DNA of 35,373 nucleotides from Alphaproteobacteria bacterium (lineage in GTDB: Bacteria; Pseudomonadota; Alphaproteobacteria; Rhizobiales; JAJFHR01). The DNA is taken from assembly GCA_024278055.1 (NCBI GenBank), contig JAJRTY010000042.1, positions 1 to 35,373 of the forward strand, written 5' to 3'. How positions within the stretch are numbered: position 1 is the first letter of the stretch; each line of letters opens with the position of its first letter. Of the stretch, positions 14,197 to 22,582 are shown piece after piece. A program made the position numbers and the translations under genes. The notes under the pieces are model-generated. The model worked only from the letters and a program-made list of their open reading frames with translations, was not told the DNA's origin and ran no database searches.

Positions 14197-16758
14197 CTAA
14201 AACCGGTCAACACGAAAGGGTGATAAATCTATATTCGGTTTTCTGCCTGCAATCAGGTCGGTTATCAGCCGCCCGGTTTTTGGCCCCATGGTAAGGCCGA
14301 GGTGCTGGTGGCCGAAGGCGAAATAAACATTATCGAAAAGAGGTGAACCACCAACCACCGGCAAACTATCGGGCAGGCTTGGCCGGTGGCCCATCCACAT
14401 TGTGTAATGTTTGGTCTGCACGCCGGGAAACAATATTTTTGCGTGTTTCAGGAGAGTTTCGGCACGGGCATAATTGGGAGGTGCATCGAGCCCGCCAAAT
14501 TCCACCAGACCGGCCAGCCGCAATCCCACGGACATGGGCGTTGCGATAAACTTGCCAAATGTAGCCATCACCGGCCCGGTGGGCATGATACCGGGATCGC
14601 TCAACGTGATGTGATAGCCGCGTTCAGCCTCCAGCGGCACCGCGCTTCCGAGCTTTTTAGCGAGTTTTGCCGACCAGGCTCCGGCAGCAATAACCACCTG
14701 GGTAAACTCCAGCGTATCGCCGTTGAGAATCAGACGGCGCGGTCTGCCGTCGACGATTTCGATGTCTTTGACTTCGGCCTTGATGATTTTGCCGCCAGCG
14801 GCCTCAAATCCTTGCGCCAGCGCCTTCACCACCTGTGCCGGATCAAGCACATACCCGTAATCCTCCATCAATACGCCAAAGGAAAATTCCCGCGATATTG
14901 TCGGATCATAATCAGCCAGCGCTTTTGCCTGTAATATGGTTGTACGGGCATTATGCCTGCGGCGAATTTTCCAGCCGTACTGATCAGCCCTGTAGGCGGC
15001 TTCGTTGCGATAAAGGTTAAGCGTTGGGACGGGTTTTATCAGGTTTTCCGCCACTGTGCCCTTGGCCAGAGCCACATGCTGTTCAACTGTATCAAGCGTT
15101 AACAAGGCGAGGGCATCGGCAATGTGATCAACCCGGTCCGGCGAGGCATTGCGCATAAATTGCCAGAACCACGGCAACATGCGCGCAGCATAAGGCCAGC
15201 GCAATGACAAAGGCCCCATGGGGTCGAGCAGCATTTTGGGTATCTGGGTAATCATCCCCGGGGTTGCTGCCGGTACAATACCATGTGAGGCCAGCACCCC
15301 GGCATTGCCAAAAGAAGTGGCGTCACCGGGGCCAAGCCGATCAACCAGAGTTACGCTAAAGCCAGCGCGTTGCAGATGAAGAGCGCAGGATACCCCGACA
15401 ATTCCAGCTCCGATGACAGCAACAGTTGCTGAATTTTTCACATTATAATCAGTCAATGACACGCGCAAAATATCGACCATACTGTCAATATTTTCCCGCG
15501 TGGCAACAAACTGCGGTGCAAGAATGCCGGTATCTCCGGTGAATTTCACATGCAGACCATTCCAGAACAGTTTTTTCTGCATGGCGGTACCAAATGCACC
15601 GGGTGCGCCTTCAGGCTTAAGGTCAATGCCGGCCATCAGGCCATACCCTCTGATGCCGACAACTTTATCAAGGCTTTCAAGCTCAAACATCTTGTCGAGG
15701 AAGTATTCGGAAAGCTTGGCGGCCTTATCAAACAATCCTTCGTTTTTATAGATATCCTGAGTGGCGATACCGGCGGCACAGGCTGCAGGGTGCCCTGAGT
15801 ATGTATAGCCATGGAAAAACTCTATGGCACTTTGGGGCGAGGCTTCGGTTACGGTTTCATACACCATATCCTTAACCCCGACAGCCCCCATTGGCTGGCA
15901 GCCGTTGGTGAGGGCTTTGGCCATGGTCATGATATCAGGAACAACCCCAAAGGCATCAGCGGCAAATGGTGTTCCCAGACGGCCAAAGCCGGTGATAACT
16001 TCATCAAACACAAGAAGAATGCCGTGCGTGTCGCAAATTTCGCGCAAACGTTCGAGATATCCCTTTGGCGGCACCAGACACCCGGTGGACCCGGCAATCG
16101 GCTCAACAAAACACGCGGCAATTGTGCCACCGCCGTAGGTCTGGGCAAAACGTTCCAGATCATCGGCAAGTTCCACGCCTTTTTCAGGCTGCCCGCGCAA
16201 ATAGGGTTCATCGCCGCTCATTGTATGGCGCAGGCACACGACATTGGGCATCACACTGGTGAAAGTTTCGCGGTTTTTGACCATACCGGCCAGCGAAACC
16301 CCACCCATATTAACGCCATGATAGGCGCGGTCACGCGAGACAAAGCGGGTGCGCTGACCTTCGCCACGGGCACGATGATAGGCCATGACAATTTTCAGGG
16401 CGGTATCAATTGATTCCGAACCCGAATTTGTGAAGAAGATATGGTTGATGTCTTCAGGCGTGATAGCCGCCACCTTGCGGGCCAGCTCAAACGATCCCGG
16501 GTGCGCCGATTGAAAGGGGGCAGTGTAATCATTAACCAGCAACTGGGCATGCACTGCATCGGCAATTTCCGTGCGCCCATGACCGGCAGGCACGCAAAAC
16601 AAGCCGGATGATCCATCCAGAATTTGCCCGCCGCGATGATCCCAAAGATGAACGCCTGAGCTTTTCACCACCAGGCGGGGATCTTTTTTAAACTCTCGAT
16701 TTGCCGTAAACGGCATCCATTGTTCTTCCAGCGAATTGGGGAATGACAGATCATCCAT
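14197..16758 (-). CDS. class III aminotransferase fused in frame to DadA-type FAD dehydrogenase
   Basis: One open frame of 853 aa holds two complete enzymes. Residues 1-438 form a PLP class III transaminase closest in pattern to beta-alanine (omega-amino acid):pyruvate aminotransferase (WMPFTANREF; FDEVITGFGR with D252; catalytic K281 in MAKALTNG). Residues 443-853 form a glycine-oxidase/DadA-type FAD oxidoreductase (VAVIGAGIVGVS at 446-457; PVVGGSP; FGHQHLGLTMGP). There is almost no linker. The ATG at 16758 has AAGGAG eight bases upstream (16767-16772); the longer start at 16809 has none. One extra base in the A-run at 15467-15470 would instead end the aminotransferase as DIFARVID at 15449, followed by a GTG start for DadA at 15441. 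So this may be two adjacent genes. Inference: amine or D-amino acid catabolism controlled by the divergent MocR. Confidence 0.85.
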   Translation of the reverse strand: MDDLSFPNSLEEQWMPFTANREFKKDPRLVVKSSGVHLWDHRGGQILDGSSGLFCVPAGHGRTEIADAVHAQLLVNDYTAPFQSAHPGSFELARKVAAITPEDINHIFFTNSGSESIDTALKIVMAYHRARGEGQRTRFVSRDRAYHGVNMGGVSLAGMVKNRETFTSVMPNVVCLRHTMSGDEPYLRGQPEKGVELADDLERFAQTYGGGTIAACFVEPIAGSTGCLVPPKGYLERLREICDTHGILLVFDEVITGFGRLGTPFAADAFGVVPDIMTMAKALTNGCQPMGAVGVKDMVYETVTEASPQSAIEFFHGYTYSGHPAACAAGIATQDIYKNEGLFDKAAKLSEYFLDKMFELESLDKVVGIRGYGLMAGIDLKPEGAPGAFGTAMQKKLFWNGLHVKFTGDTGILAPQFVATRENIDSMVDILRVSLTDYNVKNSATVAVIGAGIVGVSCALHLQRAGFSVTLVDRLGPGDATSFGNAGVLASHGIVPAATPGMITQIPKMLLDPMGPLSLRWPYAARMLPWFWQFMRNASPDRVDHIADALALLTLDTVEQHVALAKGTVAENLIKPVPTLNLYRNEAAYRADQYGWKIRRRHNARTTILQAKALADYDPTISREFSFGVLMEDYGYVLDPAQVVKALAQGFEAAGGKIIKAEVKDIEIVDGRPRRLILNGDTLEFTQVVIAAGAWSAKLAKKLGSAVPLEAERGYHITLSDPGIMPTGPVMATFGKFIATPMSVGLRLAGLVEFGGLDAPPNYARAETLLKHAKILFPGVQTKHYTMWMGHRPSLPDSLPVVGGSPLFDNVYFAFGHQHLGLTMGPKTGRLITDLIAGRKPNIDLSPFRVDRF

Positions 16759-16766
16759 CAAAATCT

Positions 16767-16772
16767 CTCCTT
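16767..16772 (-). promoter_or_regulatory. ribosome binding site of the aminotransferase
   Basis: On the minus strand AAGGAG lies eight bases before the ATG at 16758. This decides the start in favour of MDDLSFPN over the in-frame ATG 51 bases upstream at 16809. Confidence 0.75.
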
Positions 16773-16818
16773 CTTGAGGAACAGCGTAAATGTTGTTCCA
16801 CCTTACCATAAATCAAAC

Positions 16819-16867
16819 TTGACCCTAGTGTTTTTCCGGTCGCATAGTAGGGCCAGATATAGCTATA
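16819..16867 (+). promoter_or_regulatory. promoter and small palindrome before the mocR gene
   Basis: TTGACC (16819-16824) and CATAGT (16843-16848) are spaced by 18 bases. A 10-bp palindrome TATAGCTATA follows at 16858-16867, close to the mocR start. MocR-type regulators commonly control the divergent enzyme gene and themselves from such a short gap. Boxes are by eye; the palindrome as an operator is inference. Confidence 0.4.
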
Positions 16868-16882
16868 ACTTGAGACCAAAAT

Positions 16883-18360
16883 ATGCGTGATTCACTTTTT
16901 CTGTTAAGCCGCTCGGGACGCATTAATTTGCAGACCGAAATACGTCAAGTGCTGGTTTCAGCCATTTTAACCGGACACCTGCCGGCTGGAGAACGTGTTC
17001 CCTCCAGCCGAAAAATGGCACAGAATATGGGTGTTTCGCGAAATACAGTGGTTCTGGCCTATCAGGGCCTGCTCGATGACGGCTATCTGGTGGCACATGA
17101 ACGCAGCGGATATTACGTTAACGGAAAAATCCTTGAAGGCCGGATTGCTCCGGCACCGGGCGACCAGGTTGCCAAAATCGGAGATGAGAGTACCATAGAC
17201 TGGTCCAGGCGATTTCGCGTGAAACCGAGTGAGCAGGACAATATTTCCAAACCAAAAGACTGGCGCGAATATCCCTATCCGTTTATCAGCGGCCAGGTTG
17301 ATCCAAAGTTATTCCCAATTGCCGAATGGCGCGAATGTTCGCGTCAGGTACTGGGTAAAAGATGGCTTGATATTTCCACTGCTGATGCTTACGGCAGCGA
17401 TGATGAAATGCTGATCGAACAAATCAGAACCCATATCCTGCCCCGGCGGGGTATTCTGGCCGACCATGACGAAATTCTGGTGACCATGGGGGCGCAAAAT
17501 GCACTATATCTGCTGGCAAGTCTTCTGGTGTCGCCGGAGACGACGGTGGGTTTTGAAGAACCCGGATATCCCGATGCGCGCAATATTTTCCGACTGAAAT
17601 CCAACAGATTGGAGTTTCTCGATGTTGATGAGCACGGATTAACCCTGGGACCTGCTTTTAAGAACTGTAATATCATATTCACAACACCGAGCTATCAGGC
17701 GCCAACGACGGTAATCATGCCCCCGCAGCGCCGGCGTGAGCTGCTGGAAGCGGCTGACAAATTTGATTGTCTTATTATTGAGGACGATTATGAGTTTGAT
17801 ATCAATTTCAGTGCCCAGCCCAGTCCGGCGCTGAAATCACAAGACAGATCTGGACGCGTCATCTATGTCGGCAGCCTGTCCAAGACGCTGTTTCCGGGGT
17901 TGCGCCTGGGCTACCTCGTCGGCCCGCGTGAACTGGTGCGCGAAGCCCGGCAGTTGCGCCGCCTCATGGTCCGCCACCCCCCCAATAACAATCAGCGCAC
18001 AACGGCGCTGTTCTTGTCCCTGGGACATCATGATGCACTCGTCCATAGGCTGCACCGTACCTATCAGGCCCGGGGTATGGAAATGGGTCGTGCATTATCG
18101 CGCTTTTCCCATACACACCGGAAATTTCGCGCTCCGGCGGCTCCAGTTTCTGGGTTCAGGGGCCGAAAGATCTTGATGCTGATGATCTGTGCGCCCGTGC
18201 CCTTGAAAATGGCATTGTTATCGAGCCGGGAACCATATGGTTTGGCCGCCGGCCTGAGCCACAAAATTATATTCGCCTTGGTATTTCGTCCATCGACATT
18301 GAAAAGATATCTCCCGGTATTGAATTACTGGCGCAGATAATTGATCAAATGAAATCTTGA
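16883..18360 (+). pseudogene. MocR/PdxR-type GntR regulator, frameshifted near the 3' end
   Basis: MocR regulators join a GntR winged helix (here about 13-80, PSSRKMAQNMGVSRNTVVLAY) to an aminotransferase-like domain that senses PLP-linked ligands. The PLP-lysine region IYVGSLSKTLFPGLRLGY is present. After residue 408 the frame continues to 18340 with an unrelated tail. The frame two bases on encodes the expected ending instead: SFWVQGPKDLDADDL, then GIVIEPGTIWFG and YIRLGISSI, up to a TGA at 18358-18360. One missing T in TTTT at 18104-18107 restores the full-length protein of about 492 aa. It is divergent from the aminotransferase/DadA gene, its probable target. Confidence 0.88.
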
Positions 18361-18372
18361 GTCCGGGGTACC

Positions 18373-18981
18373 TCAAGCGTTCGCACGTACCATAGGCAAA
18401 AATCCGGGCAAGGCTTCCACATCTTTGAGCCAGCGCTGTATATTGGGATATTCGTCGAGAAACACTTCGCCTTCATCTGACACCGACACATAGGCATAAC
18501 TGGCAATGTCGGCAATGGTCGGGCGCGAAGCAGCCAGCCACTGGTTTTGTTGCAGGTGCGGCTCCATGACATCGGTGAAAAGCTGATGAGCCAGAGCCTG
18601 GGCTTCTTGCATGTCAAAAGGCCGACCGAAAAGTTTGATTGCCCGTGCGCGTGCCGGTCCAAACATCATTTCACGCGCTGCTGTCGACAGCCACTCCTGA
18701 ATATGGGCTTTTTCTGCGGAATTTTTGCCACTCCAGTTGCCGGAGTCGTCATATTTATCACTGAGGTAAACCAGAATGGCACATGAATCGCGAATAACTT
18801 CGCCATCATCCACCAGCGTTGGTACCTGCCCCAGAGGATTGAGCTTCAAAAAAGCCGGCTCCTTATTCTGCCCCTGCCTAATGTCAATCGGGGAATTTTC
18901 ATACTCCAGCCCCAGTAAACTCAAAAACAGTCGCGCACGATAGGCATTGCCGGAGGGGGTGAAGTCATAAAGTGTTATCAT
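18373..18981 (-). CDS. glutathione S-transferase family protein
   Basis: This 202-aa protein has a thioredoxin-like N-terminal domain (1-~78, ITLYDFTPSGNAYRARLFLSL, the cis-proline in LGQVPTLVDD, and DSCAILVYL for the glutathione gamma-glutamyl group). An all-helical C-terminal domain follows with TIADIASYAYV, the usual N-capping/hydrophobic-staple region. The candidate catalytic serine or tyrosine lies in the first loop (S10). The substrate is unknown. It is convergent with mocR, with stops only 12 bases apart. No signal peptide is seen. Confidence 0.9.
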   Translation of the reverse strand: MITLYDFTPSGNAYRARLFLSLLGLEYENSPIDIRQGQNKEPAFLKLNPLGQVPTLVDDGEVIRDSCAILVYLSDKYDDSGNWSGKNSAEKAHIQEWLSTAAREMMFGPARARAIKLFGRPFDMQEAQALAHQLFTDVMEPHLQQNQWLAASRPTIADIASYAYVSVSDEGEVFLDEYPNIQRWLKDVEALPGFLPMVRANA

Positions 18982-19083
18982 CGAATTGACCTTCTGTTAG
19001 TGCAGTTTTTTTACCAGTCGATATGCAATGATAATCCGACGCGCCAGAATTGTTACCTATCAATTTGTCGGGAGTATCCGCAA

Positions 19084-19374
19084 ATGCAAATGAGACGACC
19101 ATACTGTGATGCTGAAATGACAGTCATCGGTTTCTTGCCAAACCGGGCTTTAGAGCATGTCTGTTTTAAACTGAAACACCAAGGCAGCAAGCGCTGCCCG
19201 GCGCTACTGCGCCGCGCCCGTGCAGGCTCGGTGCGTAGCACCGGAATAGCCGTGAACGAAAAAACCTGGAGTGTTTCCGTCAAAGACGGACACGCTTTAG
19301 ATCAAGACATCCTGGCTACGTTGGCGGGCCTGGAATCCTTTGTTGCACCTGCTCGAAAGTCTGAGCCATTTTAG
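19084..19374 (+). CDS. small hypothetical protein, possible degenerate zinc ribbon
   Basis: I do not recognise this ORF. From the ATG at 19084 it gives 96 aa; GGGAG lies about eleven bases upstream. The start RPYCDAEMTVIGFLPNRALE, followed by VCFKLKHQGSKR, has the spacing of a two-knuckle zinc ribbon with some cysteines replaced (RPYC for CPYC, LKHQ for CKHC). It may therefore be a decaying zinc-ribbon gene or a chance ORF. The frame is open further upstream to 19000 without a better start. It converges on the cyclase gene with a 12-base gap. No function is proposed. Confidence 0.4.
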   Translation: MQMRRPYCDAEMTVIGFLPNRALEHVCFKLKHQGSKRCPALLRRARAGSVRSTGIAVNEKTWSVSVKDGHALDQDILATLAGLESFVAPARKSEPF

Positions 19375-19386
19375 CAGTGAAAAATT

Positions 19387-21810
19387 TTACCTGAACCGGC
19401 TTTCCCAGACACCGTCCCAGTCATCTCCCGGTGGTTTTTGGAGGTAAAAAGCGCATCTTGAGACATACAGACCGGCAACTTTATCATCTGGATAATCGGC
19501 CAGAAATTCCTCAAACCCTTTGCCTGCCTCTTTCCAGCACCGATCGCGGTAAAGCTTCATTGCATCGTCAAAGCGCGGCAGTGCTTCAAGCATCTGTGTC
19601 TGTTCTTTTTCGAGATAATATCCCAGAGGCTCATACACCCTTATAGGCCTGTTTTTACCTCTGACACGGAGGAAATCAATCTCGCGAAGACCTGTCCGTG
19701 ATTTCATGTTGGCAACTGTTGTCTCACTCACCAGTATCGACGTTCCAAAGAATTTATTGGCATCCTCAAGGCGCGCTGCGAGATTAACATGATCGCCGAT
19801 AACGGTGTAATCCATACGCTTTTCAGAGCCGACATTACCGGCGACAACTTCGCCGGTAGAGATGCCGATGCCGATTTCAATCGGCGATCTGCCGTCGCGC
19901 TCTCTCACCAGATTAAGCTGGCGCAAGGCCTGAAGCATTTCAATCGCAACTTTAACTGCATTGTCAGCATCATCGGGCGTAGACATCGGTGCGCCGAACA
20001 CCGCCATGATTGCGTCCCCAATATACTTGTCCAGCAGCCCGTTGTGACGCAAAACCACCTCAACCATTTCAGTGAAATAGTTGTTGAGCATTTCCACGGT
20101 TTCTCCCGCACCGAGATTTTCCGTCATACTGGTGAAGCCGCGAATATCGGAAAACAACATGGTTGCTTCCTGGGCGGTGGCGATAAAGGGTTGGTCAGCG
20201 CTGTGCAGCACCTTGTCCATAACTTCTTTGGCGAGGTAGCGCGCCATGGTGGTGCGAAAGCGCTTTTCATCAGTGATATCTTCGATTTCCACCATAAAGC
20301 CCAGGCGTGTCCCATCGATATCCACCAGTGACGCTATTGTCACATTAACCGCTATCTTCGCACCATCGCTGCGCAGAAAATCGGTGTCGGCGTGATAATC
20401 AGAACCGCCCGATTTTTCTACATAATCCAGACTGTCGATGACCCATTGGTTTTTATCGGAAAATATTTCGGCCACTTTTTTGCCGACAAGCTGTTTTTCC
20501 AGCAGGCCTATATTGCGGATGGCCGCTTCATTGACCTTGGTGATTGTCAAGTTGCTGTCCAGAGTGACAACACCATTGCTCAAAGACTTGAGGATGGCTT
20601 CATTATAATTCTTCAATTGCCGCATATCCTGGAAAAGTGCGGCATTTTCCAGGGCGATGGCTATCTGGGCGGAAAAAGCATGCAGGCGTTTTTCATCGAG
20701 CGCGTTAAAGCCGCCACCGATTTTGTTCAACACCTGAATGACGGCAATCGGCGCACCTAGCTTGTTGAGTATCGGGAAACAGAGGATGTTTCGGGTGGTA
20801 AAACCGGTGGCGCGATCAACTTCCCGGTTAAAACGCAAATCAATCCGGGCATCGGCAATATTGAGCACCTTGCCGGTTGTAAATGTTTCTCCGGCTATCC
20901 CCTTGTCACAGGGTATTCGAATTTCTTTGGTATCCATTCCCTGGGCCACTTTCGACCACAGTTCATTGCTGCGGGCATCATGGATAAAAAGTGTGCTGCG
21001 TTCCGCACCAAGTAATTTTGACGTTGCCGACATTATTTTCGCAAGCAGATCGTCAAGATCAATATTCCCGGAAATTTCACTGATAACTTCCAGCATTGCC
21101 AGTTCATTATTGTGGGCAATTTTAAGTTTTTCAAACATCTGGGCATGTTCGAGTACAGCTGAAACCTGTGAGGTCATGGCCGCCAGAATTTGAGAATCGG
21201 CCTGACTGAAAGTGCCCTCAACCTTGTTTAACAATTGGGTTACACCGATAATTCTCTGATCTTTATTGCGCAAAGGCACACACAGGATATTACGGGTGCG
21301 AAAGCTGGTGTTGTCATCAACATCGCGATTGAAGCGCGGATCATTGTAGGCATCGGCAATGACAAGTGCTTCACCGGTGGTAAAAACACACCCGGCAATA
21401 CCGGCATCATCGGATATGCGGATTTCACTGATGGTGTCGCCTTGTACCAGTCGCGAAAACAACTCGCCGGTTTCACCATCATGAAGAAACAGCGTTGCGC
21501 GTTCGAAGTTCAGGATATCTTTGATGACTTCAATCAGGCGCGGCAGCAAATCATCAAGAGAACTATATTGCGCCGTGGTTTTATTAACTTCGAGCAAAAC
21601 TGAAAAACGATGCAGAAGCTGTGCTGCTTCGCCTGCAATATCCCCGCTGTCGGGGCTGGACAAGGCGCTTGTGATCCGGGCGATTTCACCATCGTGCAGT
21701 GGCGCGTTATAAATTTTTGAAAAAGGCGCAAAGGTTTTGCCGGACATCGGCAGGCGCTTTAGAACTGCGGATGTATCAAACGCAACTGGTTCTTTTCTAA
21801 ACTTATTCAT
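19387..21810 (-). CDS. class III adenylate/guanylate cyclase with GAF-GAF-PAS input
   Basis: The 807-aa protein carries GAF1 (about 65-222), GAF2 (about 237-392), PAS (about 402-515) and a class III cyclase domain (about 545-725), with a TPR-like tail. The two metal aspartates are D555 (MLFSDIRGFTSM) and D599 (KYIGDAIMAVFG). K664 and T669 (EKRMDYTVIGD) fit the adenine-selecting Lys/Thr pair of class IIIb adenylate cyclases. N676 and R680 (VNLAAR) fit the transition-state residues. GAF2 contains the cyclic-nucleotide-binding NKxnFx3DE motif (N362-K363, F368, D372-E373); GAF1 has the same motif with Glu changed to Ser. No transmembrane helix is seen, so it is probably cytosolic. The architecture resembles cyanobacterial CyaB1-type enzymes. 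No clear ribosome site precedes the ATG. Confidence 0.92.
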   Translation of the reverse strand: MNKFRKEPVAFDTSAVLKRLPMSGKTFAPFSKIYNAPLHDGEIARITSALSSPDSGDIAGEAAQLLHRFSVLLEVNKTTAQYSSLDDLLPRLIEVIKDILNFERATLFLHDGETGELFSRLVQGDTISEIRISDDAGIAGCVFTTGEALVIADAYNDPRFNRDVDDNTSFRTRNILCVPLRNKDQRIIGVTQLLNKVEGTFSQADSQILAAMTSQVSAVLEHAQMFEKLKIAHNNELAMLEVISEISGNIDLDDLLAKIMSATSKLLGAERSTLFIHDARSNELWSKVAQGMDTKEIRIPCDKGIAGETFTTGKVLNIADARIDLRFNREVDRATGFTTRNILCFPILNKLGAPIAVIQVLNKIGGGFNALDEKRLHAFSAQIAIALENAALFQDMRQLKNYNEAILKSLSNGVVTLDSNLTITKVNEAAIRNIGLLEKQLVGKKVAEIFSDKNQWVIDSLDYVEKSGGSDYHADTDFLRSDGAKIAVNVTIASLVDIDGTRLGFMVEIEDITDEKRFRTTMARYLAKEVMDKVLHSADQPFIATAQEATMLFSDIRGFTSMTENLGAGETVEMLNNYFTEMVEVVLRHNGLLDKYIGDAIMAVFGAPMSTPDDADNAVKVAIEMLQALRQLNLVRERDGRSPIEIGIGISTGEVVAGNVGSEKRMDYTVIGDHVNLAARLEDANKFFGTSILVSETTVANMKSRTGLREIDFLRVRGKNRPIRVYEPLGYYLEKEQTQMLEALPRFDDAMKLYRDRCWKEAGKGFEEFLADYPDDKVAGLYVSRCAFYLQKPPGDDWDGVWESRFR

Positions 21811-21966
21811 CTAGCAATTCAAATTTAGGTCAATATTACTATACCAAAGGCGCACCATAGCCAGTTGAGTGTAAAAGTTTCGTTATGTTGCCGGTTATTT
21901 AGAACATGGCCTTTCACCGGTGTTGAGATTATGATCCGCGATCAGATCCTGTGATTTCAACACTCA

Positions 21967-21971
21967 AGGAG
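21967..21971 (+). promoter_or_regulatory. ribosome binding site pointing to an ATC start of rsmJ
   Basis: AGGAG at 21967-21971 lies eight bases before ATC at 21980, which is in frame with the rsmJ reading frame. No ATG, GTG or TTG is available near it in that frame, so the site decides an unusual start or reveals a changed start codon. Confidence 0.6.
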
Positions 21972-21979
21972 TTAAGACG

Positions 21980-22582
21980 ATCCCGAAAGCTTCCAGCCCG
22001 GCGTTATCCTGCAATTTTACCTCCGGCCCCGTTGCTCATCGCCTGAAGTTTGGCGGCGGCCGCAATCAGGCCCTGCCAAAGGCTGCGGGGTTTTCACGTG
22101 GTCGAACCCCGAATATTGTTGATGCCACAGCAGGCCTGGGGCGTGATGCTTTTTTACTGGCATCTTTGGGGGCGCAAGTGACACTGATAGAGCGCTCACC
22201 GGAAGTGTACACAGCGTTACGCGAGGGGCTTTTGCAGGCTCGGGAAGGACCGGTCGAAATTGCTGAAATTACAGCACGTATGAACCTGATCCACGGCGAT
22301 GCCAGAGACATCCTTGGTGAGATTGATGCCGAGGTTGTTCTCGTCGACCCCATGCACCCGCCACGGCGCGGGTCCGCACTGGTTAAACAGGAAATGCGCC
22401 TTTTGCGCACATTGGTGGGTGCTGACCCCGACAGTCTGGAACTTATGAAAGTGGCACTTAAAGCTGCAACCAGCCGCGTTGTGCTCAAATGGCCGCTGCG
22501 CGCTGACCTCATGGCCGGACTTGAACCGCCGTCACACCGGATATGCGGCAGGACGACGCGTTATGATGTTTTTATGATCTAA
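21980..22582 (+). CDS. rsmJ: 16S rRNA (guanine-N2)-methyltransferase RsmJ family
   Basis: RsmJ methylates G1516 of 16S rRNA using SAM. The translated frame contains VAHRLKFGGGRNQALPKAAG (residues 18-37 from the proposed start), the SAM site VDATAGLGRDAF (47-58), VTLIERSPEV and the catalytic-loop region LVDPMHPPRRGSALVKQEMR. The first normal start codon, TTG at 22166, would cut off the SAM site. The homologous part begins earlier and is preceded by AGGAG and then ATC at 21980. An AUC start is rare but used by a few genes; a one-base change from ATG is the simpler explanation. The product would be 200 aa, shorter than the 250 aa of the enterobacterial enzyme. It converges on the next gene with a four-base overlap. 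Confidence 0.82.
   Translation: MPKASSPALSCNFTSGPVAHRLKFGGGRNQALPKAAGFSRGRTPNIVDATAGLGRDAFLLASLGAQVTLIERSPEVYTALREGLLQAREGPVEIAEITARMNLIHGDARDILGEIDAEVVLVDPMHPPRRGSALVKQEMRLLRTLVGADPDSLELMKVALKAATSRVVLKWPLRADLMAGLEPPSHRICGRTTRYDVFMI

Noticed and set aside
15811-16413. 200-codon plus-strand ORF within the aminotransferase region
   Set aside because: It is an antisense shadow of a well-conserved enzyme and shows no domain.
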